Source of the DNA: an uncultured Alcaligenaceae bacterium
Lineage (GTDB): Bacteria; Pseudomonadota; Gammaproteobacteria; Burkholderiales; Burkholderiaceae_B
DNA: 31,137 nt
Direction of reading: 5' to 3'
NCBI GenBank assembly: GCA_937952975.1
Contig: CALFXX010000071.1
Location: 1-31,137, forward strand
The notes below the pieces were generated by a model, which searched no databases, was not told the origin of the DNA, and worked only from the letters and a program-made list of their open reading frames with translations. Each line of letters begins with the position of its first letter. Position 1 is the first letter of the stretch. Position numbers and translations under genes: made by a program. This document shows positions 1 to 7,011 of the stretch, piece after piece.

Positions 1-1062
1 CGATCTAAATAGTAAAAACGCATCAACGAACCTTGCTGTTTGCCCAGCGATCCCCAGGGGCTCTGTGGGGTCAATATCCAAGCAGCGTACTTCGACATAT
101 TGGATGCCGCGTTCGGCAAGCGCCGTGATAGGACGTTCACATGGACCCGTTGTGCGCTTGGGCCGAATGCTTGAGTAAAACTCATTCTCGATCTGCAAAA
201 TGTTGCTGTTCAGTTGAATCCATTGGCCGTCGCGGCGGGTGCCAATTTTTTGATACTCAGGCCAAGGCGTTGTGACGGCTTCGTAGAGCCGTTCTAAGAA
301 CATCGTGAGATCGTTGTAGCAAAGCTTCAGACTGGCCTGGGCTTTATTTTGATAACCCAGATCGCTCATGCGCAAGCTCGTTGCGTAGGGCAGATAAAGC
401 GTATGGTCGCCGAGTGACTCTAAGCCCGATGTATTGCCTCGCAAAAAGTCGCGCGACACAGCGGGCGATGAGCCAAACAAGTACATCAGTAACCAGTTAT
501 AGCGCGTGAAGTTACGGATGAGGGCGATATAGCCTGCTGAGCGCCGGTCTTTAGCATCGGCGTGAGGCAGGTCGAGTGCGCTCCAGAATGATTCGTCAAA
601 AGAAAAGTTGTAATGCACCCCAGCAATGCATTGCATTGTTTTGCCATAACGCTGTGCTAGGCCTCGGCGGTATACGTGCTTGATCATTCCGGTATTCGAT
701 GTGCCGTACCACGCAATCGGGATGTCGGCCTCAGCAGGTAGTTGCGCGGGCATCGAATGATTCCAGAGCAGTTCGTCGTGCAGGTTGGTTGCTACTACAC
801 GATGCACCTGATCAAGTTCACTGATTAGGGCGTCAACATTATTATGTGTGCCTGTGATCAGCTCAAGCAAAGCCTCTGAATAGTCGGTCGTAATGCTTGG
901 GTGCGTCAATGCCGAGCCAAGCACGGTTGGGTGCGGCGTGGTCGATAGACGGCCTTGCTGGTCAACCCGTAAACCTTCTTTCTCGATGCCACGCAGCGAA
1001 CGCCCTAAAATCTGTGGGTCGGCTTGCAGTTGGGCCAAATGTTTGGACAGCGTTGAGGTCAC
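1..1062 (-). CDS. gshA: Glutamate-cysteine ligase, E. coli type (partial, C-terminus outside window)
   Basis: This enzyme makes gamma-glutamylcysteine from glutamate and cysteine with ATP, the first step of glutathione synthesis in the cytoplasm. Translating the minus strand gives 354 codons without a stop. They contain the family motif EKEGLR (residues 27-32) and GVHYNFSF (residues 148-155, compare the similar segment of E. coli GshA). The text MYLFGSSPAVSRDFL and EVRCLDIDP further on also fits the class-I family. E. coli GshA is 518 residues, so roughly the last third lies beyond position 1. I chose the GTG at 1060-1062 because AGGA sits six bases upstream; an in-frame TTG two codons earlier has no good binding site. 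The gene is divergent from the lipoprotein gene. Identification is firm. Confidence 0.95.
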   Translation of the reverse strand, partial: MTSTLSKHLAQLQADPQILGRSLRGIEKEGLRVDQQGRLSTTPHPTVLGSALTHPSITTDYSEALLELITGTHNNVDALISELDQVHRVVATNLHDELLWNHSMPAQLPAEADIPIAWYGTSNTGMIKHVYRRGLAQRYGKTMQCIAGVHYNFSFDESFWSALDLPHADAKDRRSAGYIALIRNFTRYNWLLMYLFGSSPAVSRDFLRGNTSGLESLGDHTLYLPYATSLRMSDLGYQNKAQASLKLCYNDLTMFLERLYEAVTTPWPEYQKIGTRRDGQWIQLNSNILQIENEFYSSIRPKRTTGPCERPITALAERGIQYVEVRCLDIDPTEPLGIAGQTARFVDAFLLFRS

Positions 1063-1239
1063 AGACAATCCTAAGGTCAAGCAAAAACTGATTTTAAGGG
1101 AATTGCGAGCCAACCTGTTTGGCGGCAGAATCAACGACAATATAGAAGGTAGCGCGTGCCGCCGGAATCAAAAAGTCCATTGCGGATGAGAACAATCCAA
1201 GAGTCTAAGAGCTGGAGATTAACCCTTGAATGCTAAAGA

Positions 1240-1743
1240 ATGACTAAAGTTAAATTTTTATTAGTGCTATTGAGCCTCTTGGCGTTGGCGGGTTGTACGC
1301 CTGAATATAACTGGCGCGAATTGTCTGTTGCTGACGATCGCGCGGCCGTGTTGTTTCCCTCGCGGGTACAAACCGAGCAGCGCACAATTCGGGTTGAGGG
1401 TGTTGAATTGGTTTTTTCGCTGACCTCAGCCGCGGTTGACCAGTCTGTGTTTTCTGTAGGCTATGCCCCGTTAAGTCCAACACTTGACTCTGCCCAAACT
1501 GAACGACTCGTACGTGCGTTTGCAGTGGCGCTTGCTGCCCGTGTCGGTCAGCCTCTTGCTCCCCAAGCACTGAATGGCGATGTGTTTGAACTTGAGTCGG
1601 TCGTCGCGGGTCAAGCCTCGCGGCTCATGGGGCGAGTCTTAACGCACCGAGGCATGCTGATTCAAGTGGTTGTGTCGGGCCCTAAAAAATCATTGTCGAA
1701 AGAAAACGCAGTTGAATTTATGCGCTCGTTGGTTCTGCGATAG
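1240..1743 (+). CDS. Small predicted lipoprotein of unknown function
   Basis: The 167-residue product begins with a lipoprotein signal peptide: Lys3 and Lys5, a hydrophobic stretch, then lipobox LAGC with the modified cysteine at position 19. It should therefore be anchored in a membrane facing the periplasm after LspA cleavage. The mature part (about 149 residues) has no motif I recognise; it looks like a single small globular alpha/beta domain. The start ATG has only a weak upstream AAAGA, but the signal peptide fixes it. The gene is divergent from gshA. Its last 26 bases overlap the 3' end of the LuxR-like gene on the other strand. I cannot name a function. Confidence 0.8.
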   Translation: MTKVKFLLVLLSLLALAGCTPEYNWRELSVADDRAAVLFPSRVQTEQRTIRVEGVELVFSLTSAAVDQSVFSVGYAPLSPTLDSAQTERLVRAFAVALAARVGQPLAPQALNGDVFELESVVAGQASRLMGRVLTHRGMLIQVVVSGPKKSLSKENAVEFMRSLVLR

Positions 1744-1999
1744 AGTCTAGGGGTCGTGAGTGTTCAATGACCGTAGACACAGCCTGGCCGGGTGAGCCAT
1801 GTAAAAGATTTTGCCGCAGCGCCAGTGCCACCGCGGCTTGGCGACCGTAAACGTTTAGCTTTCGGCAAGCGTTTAACAGATGAAAATTGATGGTTCGTTC
1901 GCTGACGCCCAAAATAATGGCGGTCTCCCAGCTCGTTTTGCCAAACGACACCCATTCGAGGCATTCGCGTTCTCTTTCAGAGAGCTTAGGTCGGGTCAT
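1718..1999 (-). CDS. Stand-alone LuxR-type helix-turn-helix protein
   Basis: The 93-residue product is almost entirely a LuxR/GerE DNA-binding domain: LSERERECLEW at residues 6-16, GKTSWETAIILGVSERTINFH as helix-turn-helix (about 20-40), then the CRKLNVYGRQAAVALAL helix. The GKTSWE segment resembles quorum-sensing LuxR proteins rather than response regulators. However, no autoinducer-binding or receiver domain precedes it: an in-frame TGA lies two codons before the ATG. AGGAG sits 11 bases upstream of the ATG, a slightly long spacing. A free-standing domain of this size can be functional (GerE is similarly small), or it may be the relic of a longer regulator. The 3' end overlaps the convergent lipoprotein gene by 26 bases. 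Target genes are unknown. Confidence 0.75.
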   Translation of the reverse strand: MTRPKLSERERECLEWVSFGKTSWETAIILGVSERTINFHLLNACRKLNVYGRQAAVALALRQNLLHGSPGQAVSTVIEHSRPLDSIAEPTSA

Positions 2000-2182
2000 G
2001 AGGCGTCAAGCTCCTGCAGCTGCTAAATTCAAACGCACAGTGTGCCTTGATCCATCGCGTCTGAAAATTCGCATAACCCCTGTAAAACAATAAAAATTTG
2101 TAGCCATTTGTAAGAAATTGAGTTGGAATTGCTTCGAATTGTTAGCAATGTATGCGTCTGTACGCGGCAACTGTATTGCAAT

Positions 2183-2190
2183 GCTAAAAT
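2183..2190 (+). promoter_or_regulatory. Probable extended -10 promoter of metX
   Basis: TGCTAAAAT carries a TGn extension (from 2182) and a good -10 hexamer TAAAAT at 2185-2190. No convincing -35 hexamer stands 17 bases upstream, which is usual for extended -10 promoters. Transcription would begin near 2197, just before the riboswitch stem at 2202. Assigned by eye only. Confidence 0.5.
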
Positions 2191-2200
2191 TTGACGGAGT

Positions 2201-2261
2201 TGGCGCCGATTTGCTCGATCCGCTTGCGGGCGCCTCATAAATCCCGCTAAAGAAGGTCCGT
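2201..2261 (+). promoter_or_regulatory. SAM-II riboswitch in the metX leader
   Basis: The leader follows the SAM-II (metA/metX) aptamer closely. The P1 stem pairs GGCGCC at 2202-2207 with GGCGCC at 2229-2234. The loop opens with GATTTG and closes with CTTGC. The 3' side reads CATAAAT (2236-2242), then CGCTAAA (2245-2251), then GAAGG (2252-2256). CC at 2220-2221 and TT at 2224-2225 can pair with AA and GG at 2253-2256 to form the pseudoknot. That GG is also the metX Shine-Dalgarno, five bases before the ATG. In known SAM-II elements S-adenosylmethionine binding hides the ribosome site and stops translation, so metX-metW should be repressed when SAM is plentiful. The identification is from memory of the family consensus; a covariance-model search was not run. 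Confidence 0.85.
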
Positions 2262-3491
2262 ATGACCACACAGTTCGTTTCACAAGACGCGCACGCGTCA
2301 AAGACGCCCAACGAAGCCGAGGTAGGCTCGGTGGGCGTTGTCCATACTCAGTTTTTGCCGTTTCACGAGCCTCTGCCTCTGAGCAGCGGGCACACGATCA
2401 ATTCTTACGAGTTGGCGATTGAAACCTACGGTACGCTCAATGCTCAGGCCAGTAACGCTGTACTGATTTGTCATGCGTTGAACGCCTCGCATCATGTGGC
2501 AGGTCGCGCCGCTGAAAACCCTGAAGACATTGGGTGGTGGGACAACATGGTTGGCCCAGGTAAGCCCGTGGACACCAACGTATTTTTTGTCATTGGCATT
2601 AATAATCTCGGCTCTTGTTTTGGTTCGACAGGCCCGGCTTCCGTTCGCCCTGAAACGGGCAAGCCTTGGGGGGCTGCGTTTCCGGTCTTGACCGTTGAGG
2701 ATTGGGTGCGCGCGCAGGCGCGCGTGGCAGATAGGCTGGGTATCAAACGGTTTGCTGCAGTCATGGGGGGCTCCCTCGGTGGAATGCAAGCCCTCAGCTG
2801 GGCGATTACGTTGCCCGAGCGTGTTGCGCACTGCGTGGTGGTCGCGTCTACCCCCAGACTATCGGCACAGAATATTGCTTTTAACGAGGTGGCCCGACGC
2901 GCAATTATTACCGACCCCGAGTTTCATGGGGGCGATTATTACGCGCACAATACGGTGCCTCGCCACGGGTTGTCGGTGGCGCGTATGGTGGGCCACATCA
3001 CCTACCTGTCAGACGACGATATGGCTGAAAAGTTTGGTCGAACCCAGCGCGAGCCTGCGGCAGGCGGCGCGTTTCATTATGGCTATGGTGTCGAGTTTGA
3101 GGTTGAGTCTTATCTGCGTTATCAAGGTGAAAAATTTTCACGCTACTTTGATGCCAATACTTATCTGTTGATCACTCGTGCGCTTGATTATTTTGATCCT
3201 GCGCGTGCAACCAACGGTGATTTAGCCAAAGCGCTGGCGCCAGCGACCGCAGATTTTTTGTTGATTTCGTTTACGACAGATTGGCGGTTTGCGCCTGCGC
3301 GCTCGCGTGAAATCGTACAGGCATTGCTCAAAAACGAGCAGGCTGCTACGTATGCTGAAATTGACGCACCTCACGGGCACGACGCGTTCTTGCTTGACGA
3401 CGCCCGCTATCATAGTTTGATGCGCGCATACTTTTTGCGGATTGCTGCGACATTGACCGAGGCCAGCATTCCTACTGGGGTACAACCATGA
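2262..3491 (+). CDS. metX: Homoserine O-acyltransferase
   Basis: MetX activates homoserine by transferring an acetyl or succinyl group, the committed step of methionine synthesis in the cytoplasm. The 409 residues show the alpha/beta-hydrolase fold of the family, with nucleophile Ser171 in GGSLGGMQ, Asp340 in FTTDW and His373 in PHGHDAFL. Length is normal for MetX (about 370-400) with a slightly long N-terminus. The start is set by AAGG five bases upstream, inside the riboswitch. It is first in an operon with metW, whose ATG overlaps its TGA. Members in related bacteria are often annotated as succinyltransferases (MetXS); I cannot decide between acetyl and succinyl by eye. Confidence 0.95.
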   Translation: MTTQFVSQDAHASKTPNEAEVGSVGVVHTQFLPFHEPLPLSSGHTINSYELAIETYGTLNAQASNAVLICHALNASHHVAGRAAENPEDIGWWDNMVGPGKPVDTNVFFVIGINNLGSCFGSTGPASVRPETGKPWGAAFPVLTVEDWVRAQARVADRLGIKRFAAVMGGSLGGMQALSWAITLPERVAHCVVVASTPRLSAQNIAFNEVARRAIITDPEFHGGDYYAHNTVPRHGLSVARMVGHITYLSDDDMAEKFGRTQREPAAGGAFHYGYGVEFEVESYLRYQGEKFSRYFDANTYLLITRALDYFDPARATNGDLAKALAPATADFLLISFTTDWRFAPARSREIVQALLKNEQAATYAEIDAPHGHDAFLLDDARYHSLMRAYFLRIAATLTEASIPTGVQP

Positions 3492-4132
3492 GTCCACAGT
3501 CAGCCGCGATGTCGCCAGCCGCAGAGTTGCGCGGTGATCTTGCTCGTATCGCGCAATGGGTGCAGCCACAGACGCGCGTACTTGATTTAGGCTGTGGTGA
3601 TGGGGCCTTACTTGCGCATCTTAAGAGCAGTAAAGGTGTGCAGGGGGTTGGGGTTGAGATTAGCGATGAGCGTGTGCTGAGTTGTGTGCAGCGAGGCGTG
3701 CACGTCATTCAGCAAAATCTTGAAGATGGCTTGGCCATGTTTGACGATCAACAGTTCGATACTGTGGTGCTTTCGCAGACCCTACAGTCGATGCACAACA
3801 CAGAACATATCCTGCGAGAGATGACACGAGTTGCCCGCGAGGCAATTGTGTCTTTTCCAAACTTTGGTTATTGGCCGCATGGCTGGTCGATTCTTTTAGG
3901 GCGGATGCCGGTGACAGGGCAAATGCCCTATGACTGGCATGACACGCCTAATATTCACTTATGTACGCTGAAAGACTTTGAACGCTTATCGCATACGCTT
4001 GGTTTCAGCATCCTAGAGCGTGCAACATTTAATGATCAGCGCGAAGTCAAACTTTTGGCGGGTTGGCGCAGTACGCTGGCGGCCTATCGGTTCACCGCCG
4101 ATCCCGCTTCGTCGTTACGCCCCCGGGTATGA
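3488..4132 (+). CDS. metW: Methionine biosynthesis protein MetW
   Basis: The 214-residue protein has a class-I methyltransferase-like fold with the SAM-binding motif VLDLGCGDGALL at about residues 30-41, followed by VGVEIS. The central text VSFPNFGYWPHGWSILLGRMPVTG and PYDWHDTPNIHLCTLKDF is typical of MetW. The family nearly always sits directly after metX and is needed for efficient homoserine acylation in several proteobacteria; its exact chemistry is not settled. Its ATG overlaps the metX stop as ATGA, indicating translational coupling, and its own stop overlaps the next start in the same way. It falls under the same SAM-II control at the transcript level, though direct translational repression would act on metX. 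Confidence 0.94.
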   Translation: MSPQSAAMSPAAELRGDLARIAQWVQPQTRVLDLGCGDGALLAHLKSSKGVQGVGVEISDERVLSCVQRGVHVIQQNLEDGLAMFDDQQFDTVVLSQTLQSMHNTEHILREMTRVAREAIVSFPNFGYWPHGWSILLGRMPVTGQMPYDWHDTPNIHLCTLKDFERLSHTLGFSILERATFNDQREVKLLAGWRSTLAAYRFTADPASSLRPRV

Positions 4133-5403
4133 CCCAGCTAGGTGCGCAACCCGTTGTGAAGGTCCCGGCATCAAAGCTGTACACCAGCCCGCGCGTCGCG
4201 CCTTTGTTGGCGCTTGGTTTTGCTAGCGGCTTGCCGTTGGCCTTAACGGGCGGTACCTTGCAGGCCTGGGCGACCATTGAACAAGTCTCGCTTCAAGAAA
4301 TCGGTTTCTTGACGTTAGTGGGCACGGCCTACACGCTAAAGTTTTTGTGGGCACCGCTCGTTGACCGTTATGCCCCACCGTGGTTGGGACGCCGGCGGGG
4401 TTGGATGGTTTTAATGCAGGTACTGCTGGCGTTAGGGCTGCTGGCCATGGGGTGTCTGTCACCCGGTCAAACGTTGTTGCCACTGGCGTTGCTCGCGGTG
4501 TTGGTGGCATTTTGTTCGGCGACGCAAGATATTGCGTTCGATGCCTATCGCAGTGACGTTTTGCACAAAGATGAACGTGGAGCAGGGGCCGCGCTATCGG
4601 TATTGGGTTATCGATTAGCAATGTTGGTTTCTGGCGGCTTGGCTCTGATCCTGGCTGACCAATGGTTAGGTTGGGGAACAACCTATATGTTGATGGGGGG
4701 CTTGATGTTAGTCGTGGCGCTGGCGAGCTTTTGGGCGCCCGAGCCTGACGTACCAGCGCAAACGCCAAGCTCGTTACGACAAGCCGTGCTCGAACCTTTT
4801 TATGAGTTTTTCAGAAGACCCGAGGCCATCACGATATTAGTTCTGATCGTTTTGTATAAGTTGGGGGACGCGTTTGCGGGTGCATTATCGACGACGTTTT
4901 TGATTCGTGCAGCAGGGTACACCGCAACAGAAGTCGGCACGGTCAACAAGTTATTGGGGTTGGCAGCGACAATTGTGGGGGCGTTGGCGGGCGGCGCGTT
5001 GATGGCGCGTCTTGGCTTGTATCGTTCGCTGATGTTGTTTGGCGTATTGCAGGCGGTTTCAAACTTAGGGTTTTGGGTGATCTCGGTGGGCCCTCACAGT
5101 GTGTGGCTCATGGCAGCAGGCGTTGGCATCGAAAACTTGTGTGGTGGCATGGGGACTGCAGCCTTTGTGGCACTCTTGATGGGGCTTTGTAATCAGCAGT
5201 TTTCTGCAACGCAATTTGCGTTGCTTTCAGCGTTGTCGGCCGTAGGGCGTACTTATCTTGCGGGCCCGTTGACGCCTCAATTGGTACAGATTTCTGGTTG
5301 GCCCACTTTCTTTTTGTTAACGGTATTGATCGCGTTGCCTGGCCTGTGGTTGTTGCACTGGCGCAGGCAAGATATTGATCGCATTGATGCCAGTGGTGCG
5401 TAA
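4129..5403 (+). CDS. ampG: AmpG-type muropeptide permease (MFS)
   Basis: AmpG brings GlcNAc-anhydroMurNAc peptides released from the cell wall through the inner membrane into the cytoplasm for recycling; in some species this also feeds beta-lactamase induction. The 424-residue protein is very hydrophobic, with about 12 membrane segments. Characteristic text includes SGLPLALTGGTLQAW near the N-terminus, ATQDIAFDAYRSDVL after the fourth segment, and FYEFFRRPEA followed by LYKLGDAFAGALSTTFL in the second half. I chose the ATG at 4129, which overlaps the metW stop (ATGA). A longer reading from a TTG at 4063 would lie inside metW and lacks a membrane-protein start. Its place after metXW is seen in other Burkholderiales and has no obvious functional link to methionine. 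Confidence 0.9.
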   Translation: MTQLGAQPVVKVPASKLYTSPRVAPLLALGFASGLPLALTGGTLQAWATIEQVSLQEIGFLTLVGTAYTLKFLWAPLVDRYAPPWLGRRRGWMVLMQVLLALGLLAMGCLSPGQTLLPLALLAVLVAFCSATQDIAFDAYRSDVLHKDERGAGAALSVLGYRLAMLVSGGLALILADQWLGWGTTYMLMGGLMLVVALASFWAPEPDVPAQTPSSLRQAVLEPFYEFFRRPEAITILVLIVLYKLGDAFAGALSTTFLIRAAGYTATEVGTVNKLLGLAATIVGALAGGALMARLGLYRSLMLFGVLQAVSNLGFWVISVGPHSVWLMAAGVGIENLCGGMGTAAFVALLMGLCNQQFSATQFALLSALSAVGRTYLAGPLTPQLVQISGWPTFFLLTVLIALPGLWLLHWRRQDIDRIDASGA

Positions 5404-5472
5404 GAAAAATGATCGTGGCATAGCTGTCGGTCTAGGGTGTGGGTCTTGCGTGCGAACGAGTTGCCGACTGGA

Positions 5473-6264
5473 TTACTTCAACGCAAAGTCATAGTCGATC
5501 GTCAGTGGTGCGTGATCAGAAAAGCGTTCGTCTTTGTAGATACTGGCGGCTCTTGCCCGTGCTGCAAGGCCGGGCGTGACCATTTGGTAGTCTAGACGCC
5601 ATCCAACGTTTTTGGCCCAGGCCTGACCTCGATTGCTCCACCAAGTATATTGTTCAGCGCGTTGGTCTAGTTGCCTGAAAACGTCGACAAATCCTATTTC
5701 GTCGATGACCTGTGTGACCCAAGCGCGCTCTTCGGGCGTAAAGCCCGAGTTTTTCTGGTTCGACTTCCAGTTTTTCAGGTCAATTTCTTTGTGCGCGATA
5801 TTCCAGTCTGCGCAAATAACATACTCGCGTTTGGTCTTTTTATGATCGTCCATCAGACCTTGCATCCAAGGGCCAAATTGGTCGAGAAAGCGAAACTTGG
5901 CCTCTTGCCGCTCGGGTCCACTTGAGCCAGAGGGCAGATAGGCGCTGATCACTGAGATATTCGACCAGTCGGCCCGAATCACGCGCCCCTCAAGATCGAA
6001 CTCTTCACAGCCCATCCCTTGGATGACACGCTTGGGTTTGTCTTTTAAGTAGAGGCCAACGCCGCTGTAGCCCTTTTTTTCAGCAGCATAAAAGTGGCCG
6101 GTATAGTCGTGTGGATGTTGAAAATCTTCTTGAATGTCAGCGAGGTGTGCCTTGAGTTCTTGCAGACAAAGAATGTCGGCCTGATGCGTTTTTAACCAGT
6201 TCGCGAGCCCTTTGTTATAGGCTGAACGAATACCGTTTAGATTTAATGAGGTGATACGCAGCAA
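5473..6264 (-). CDS. xth: Exodeoxyribonuclease III family AP endonuclease
   Basis: This Mg-dependent nuclease cuts DNA at abasic sites and removes 3' blocks during base-excision repair. The 263 residues contain the ExoIII/APE1 signature residues in order: SLNLNGIRSA (Asn8, Asn10), LQELKAH with the metal ligand Glu36, GYSGVGLY, ICADWNIAH with the catalytic Asp/Asn pair, NVGWRLDYQ, and SDHAPL near the C-terminus with the catalytic histidine. I chose the TTG at 6262-6264 as start: AGGAG lies seven bases upstream and the protein then begins MLRITSLNLNG, like relatives. A TTG six codons further upstream would give an N-terminal tail over the ribosome site. It is divergent from pyrE; the 62-base gap between them must hold both promoters. 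Confidence 0.92.
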   Translation of the reverse strand: MLRITSLNLNGIRSAYNKGLANWLKTHQADILCLQELKAHLADIQEDFQHPHDYTGHFYAAEKKGYSGVGLYLKDKPKRVIQGMGCEEFDLEGRVIRADWSNISVISAYLPSGSSGPERQEAKFRFLDQFGPWMQGLMDDHKKTKREYVICADWNIAHKEIDLKNWKSNQKNSGFTPEERAWVTQVIDEIGFVDVFRQLDQRAEQYTWWSNRGQAWAKNVGWRLDYQMVTPGLAARARAASIYKDERFSDHAPLTIDYDFALK

Positions 6265-6326
6265 GGTCAGACTCCTGGTCAATGAGATAATTCAATCCAT
6301 CGAATACTTAAATCGCGAGGTTAGCA

Positions 6327-7001
6327 ATGTCGACGGGTTCAGAACGTAGTGCGTTTGTACAGTTTGCCTTAAATGAAGGCGTGCTGCGATTTGGCAGTTT
6401 TGTGACCAAATCGGGGCGCACGAGCCCCTACTTTTTTAATGCTGGCCTGTTTAATTCTGGCGCTTCTGTAGGCCGTTTGGCTCAATTTTATGCCCAAGCA
6501 CTCGTTGATTCTAAACTGCCCTTTGATATGCTGTTTGGCCCAGCGTACAAGGGGATTCCGCTTGCGACCGCGACCGCTGTCGCCTTGGCGGCTCACCCTG
6601 CCTTGAATGGGCGTTCAATCGACTTTGCTTACAACCGTAAAGAGGCTAAAGATCACGGTGAAGGCGGGGTGTTAGTGGGTGCTCCACTGAAGGGGCGCGT
6701 GGTGATCATTGATGACGTGATCACCGCTGGAACCTCGGTTCGCGAGTCAGTAGAGATCATTCGCGCAGCAGGCGCTGAGCCGTGCGCTGTGCTCATTGCA
6801 ATGGATCGCATGGAGCGTGCCGGCGCTGATGGGCAGCTATCGCCTCATTCAGCGGTGCAAGAGGTGCAGCAGCGGTATGGATTGCCTGTTGTTACCATCG
6901 CTTCGCTTGACGACATCCTGATGCTGCTTGCGCAGAATGCCGAGTTTGCACAGTATCGCGACGCGGTACTTGCGTATCGCGCGCGGTACGGTATTCAGTA
7001 A
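6327..7001 (+). CDS. pyrE: Orotate phosphoribosyltransferase
   Basis: PyrE joins orotate to PRPP to give OMP, the fifth step of pyrimidine synthesis. The 224 residues match the bacterial family in length. The N-terminal SGRTSPYFFNAGLFNSG is the orotate-binding region, FGPAYKGIPLA follows, FAYNRKEAKDHGEGG is the flexible catalytic loop with its Lys residues, and VVIIDDVITAGTSVRES is the PRPP-binding motif. The ATG is preceded by GAGG at six bases. It ends ten bases before the convergent gatB stop with no clear terminator between them. The element of doubt is negligible. Confidence 0.96.
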   Translation: MSTGSERSAFVQFALNEGVLRFGSFVTKSGRTSPYFFNAGLFNSGASVGRLAQFYAQALVDSKLPFDMLFGPAYKGIPLATATAVALAAHPALNGRSIDFAYNRKEAKDHGEGGVLVGAPLKGRVVIIDDVITAGTSVRESVEIIRAAGAEPCAVLIAMDRMERAGADGQLSPHSAVQEVQQRYGLPVVTIASLDDILMLLAQNAEFAQYRDAVLAYRARYGIQ

Positions 7002-7011
7002 GTTTGGCGGT

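Noticed and set aside
1121..1163. Inverted repeat GGCGGCA/TGCCGCC between gshA and the lipoprotein gene
   Set aside because: Seven paired bases around a 29-base loop, with no further structure, can occur by chance in DNA of this composition.
893..1189. Open frame on the plus strand of 98 codons
   Set aside because: It lies antisense to the well-supported gshA coding region and its product has low-complexity, gene-unlike composition.
2006..2311. Minus-strand frame upstream of the LuxR domain, considered as a lost autoinducer-binding domain
   Set aside because: Its translation shows no resemblance to that domain, and it spans the metX leader and start; it appears to be a chance frame.
4063..4128. 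N-terminal extension of ampG from a TTG
   Set aside because: The extension lies in metW coding sequence, and the ATGA overlap at 4129 is the pattern used throughout this operon.
5404..5472. Possible terminator between ampG and xth (GTCGG at 5426 with CCGAC at 5464)
   Set aside because: The stem is only five pairs with a 33-base loop and no T-run on either strand.
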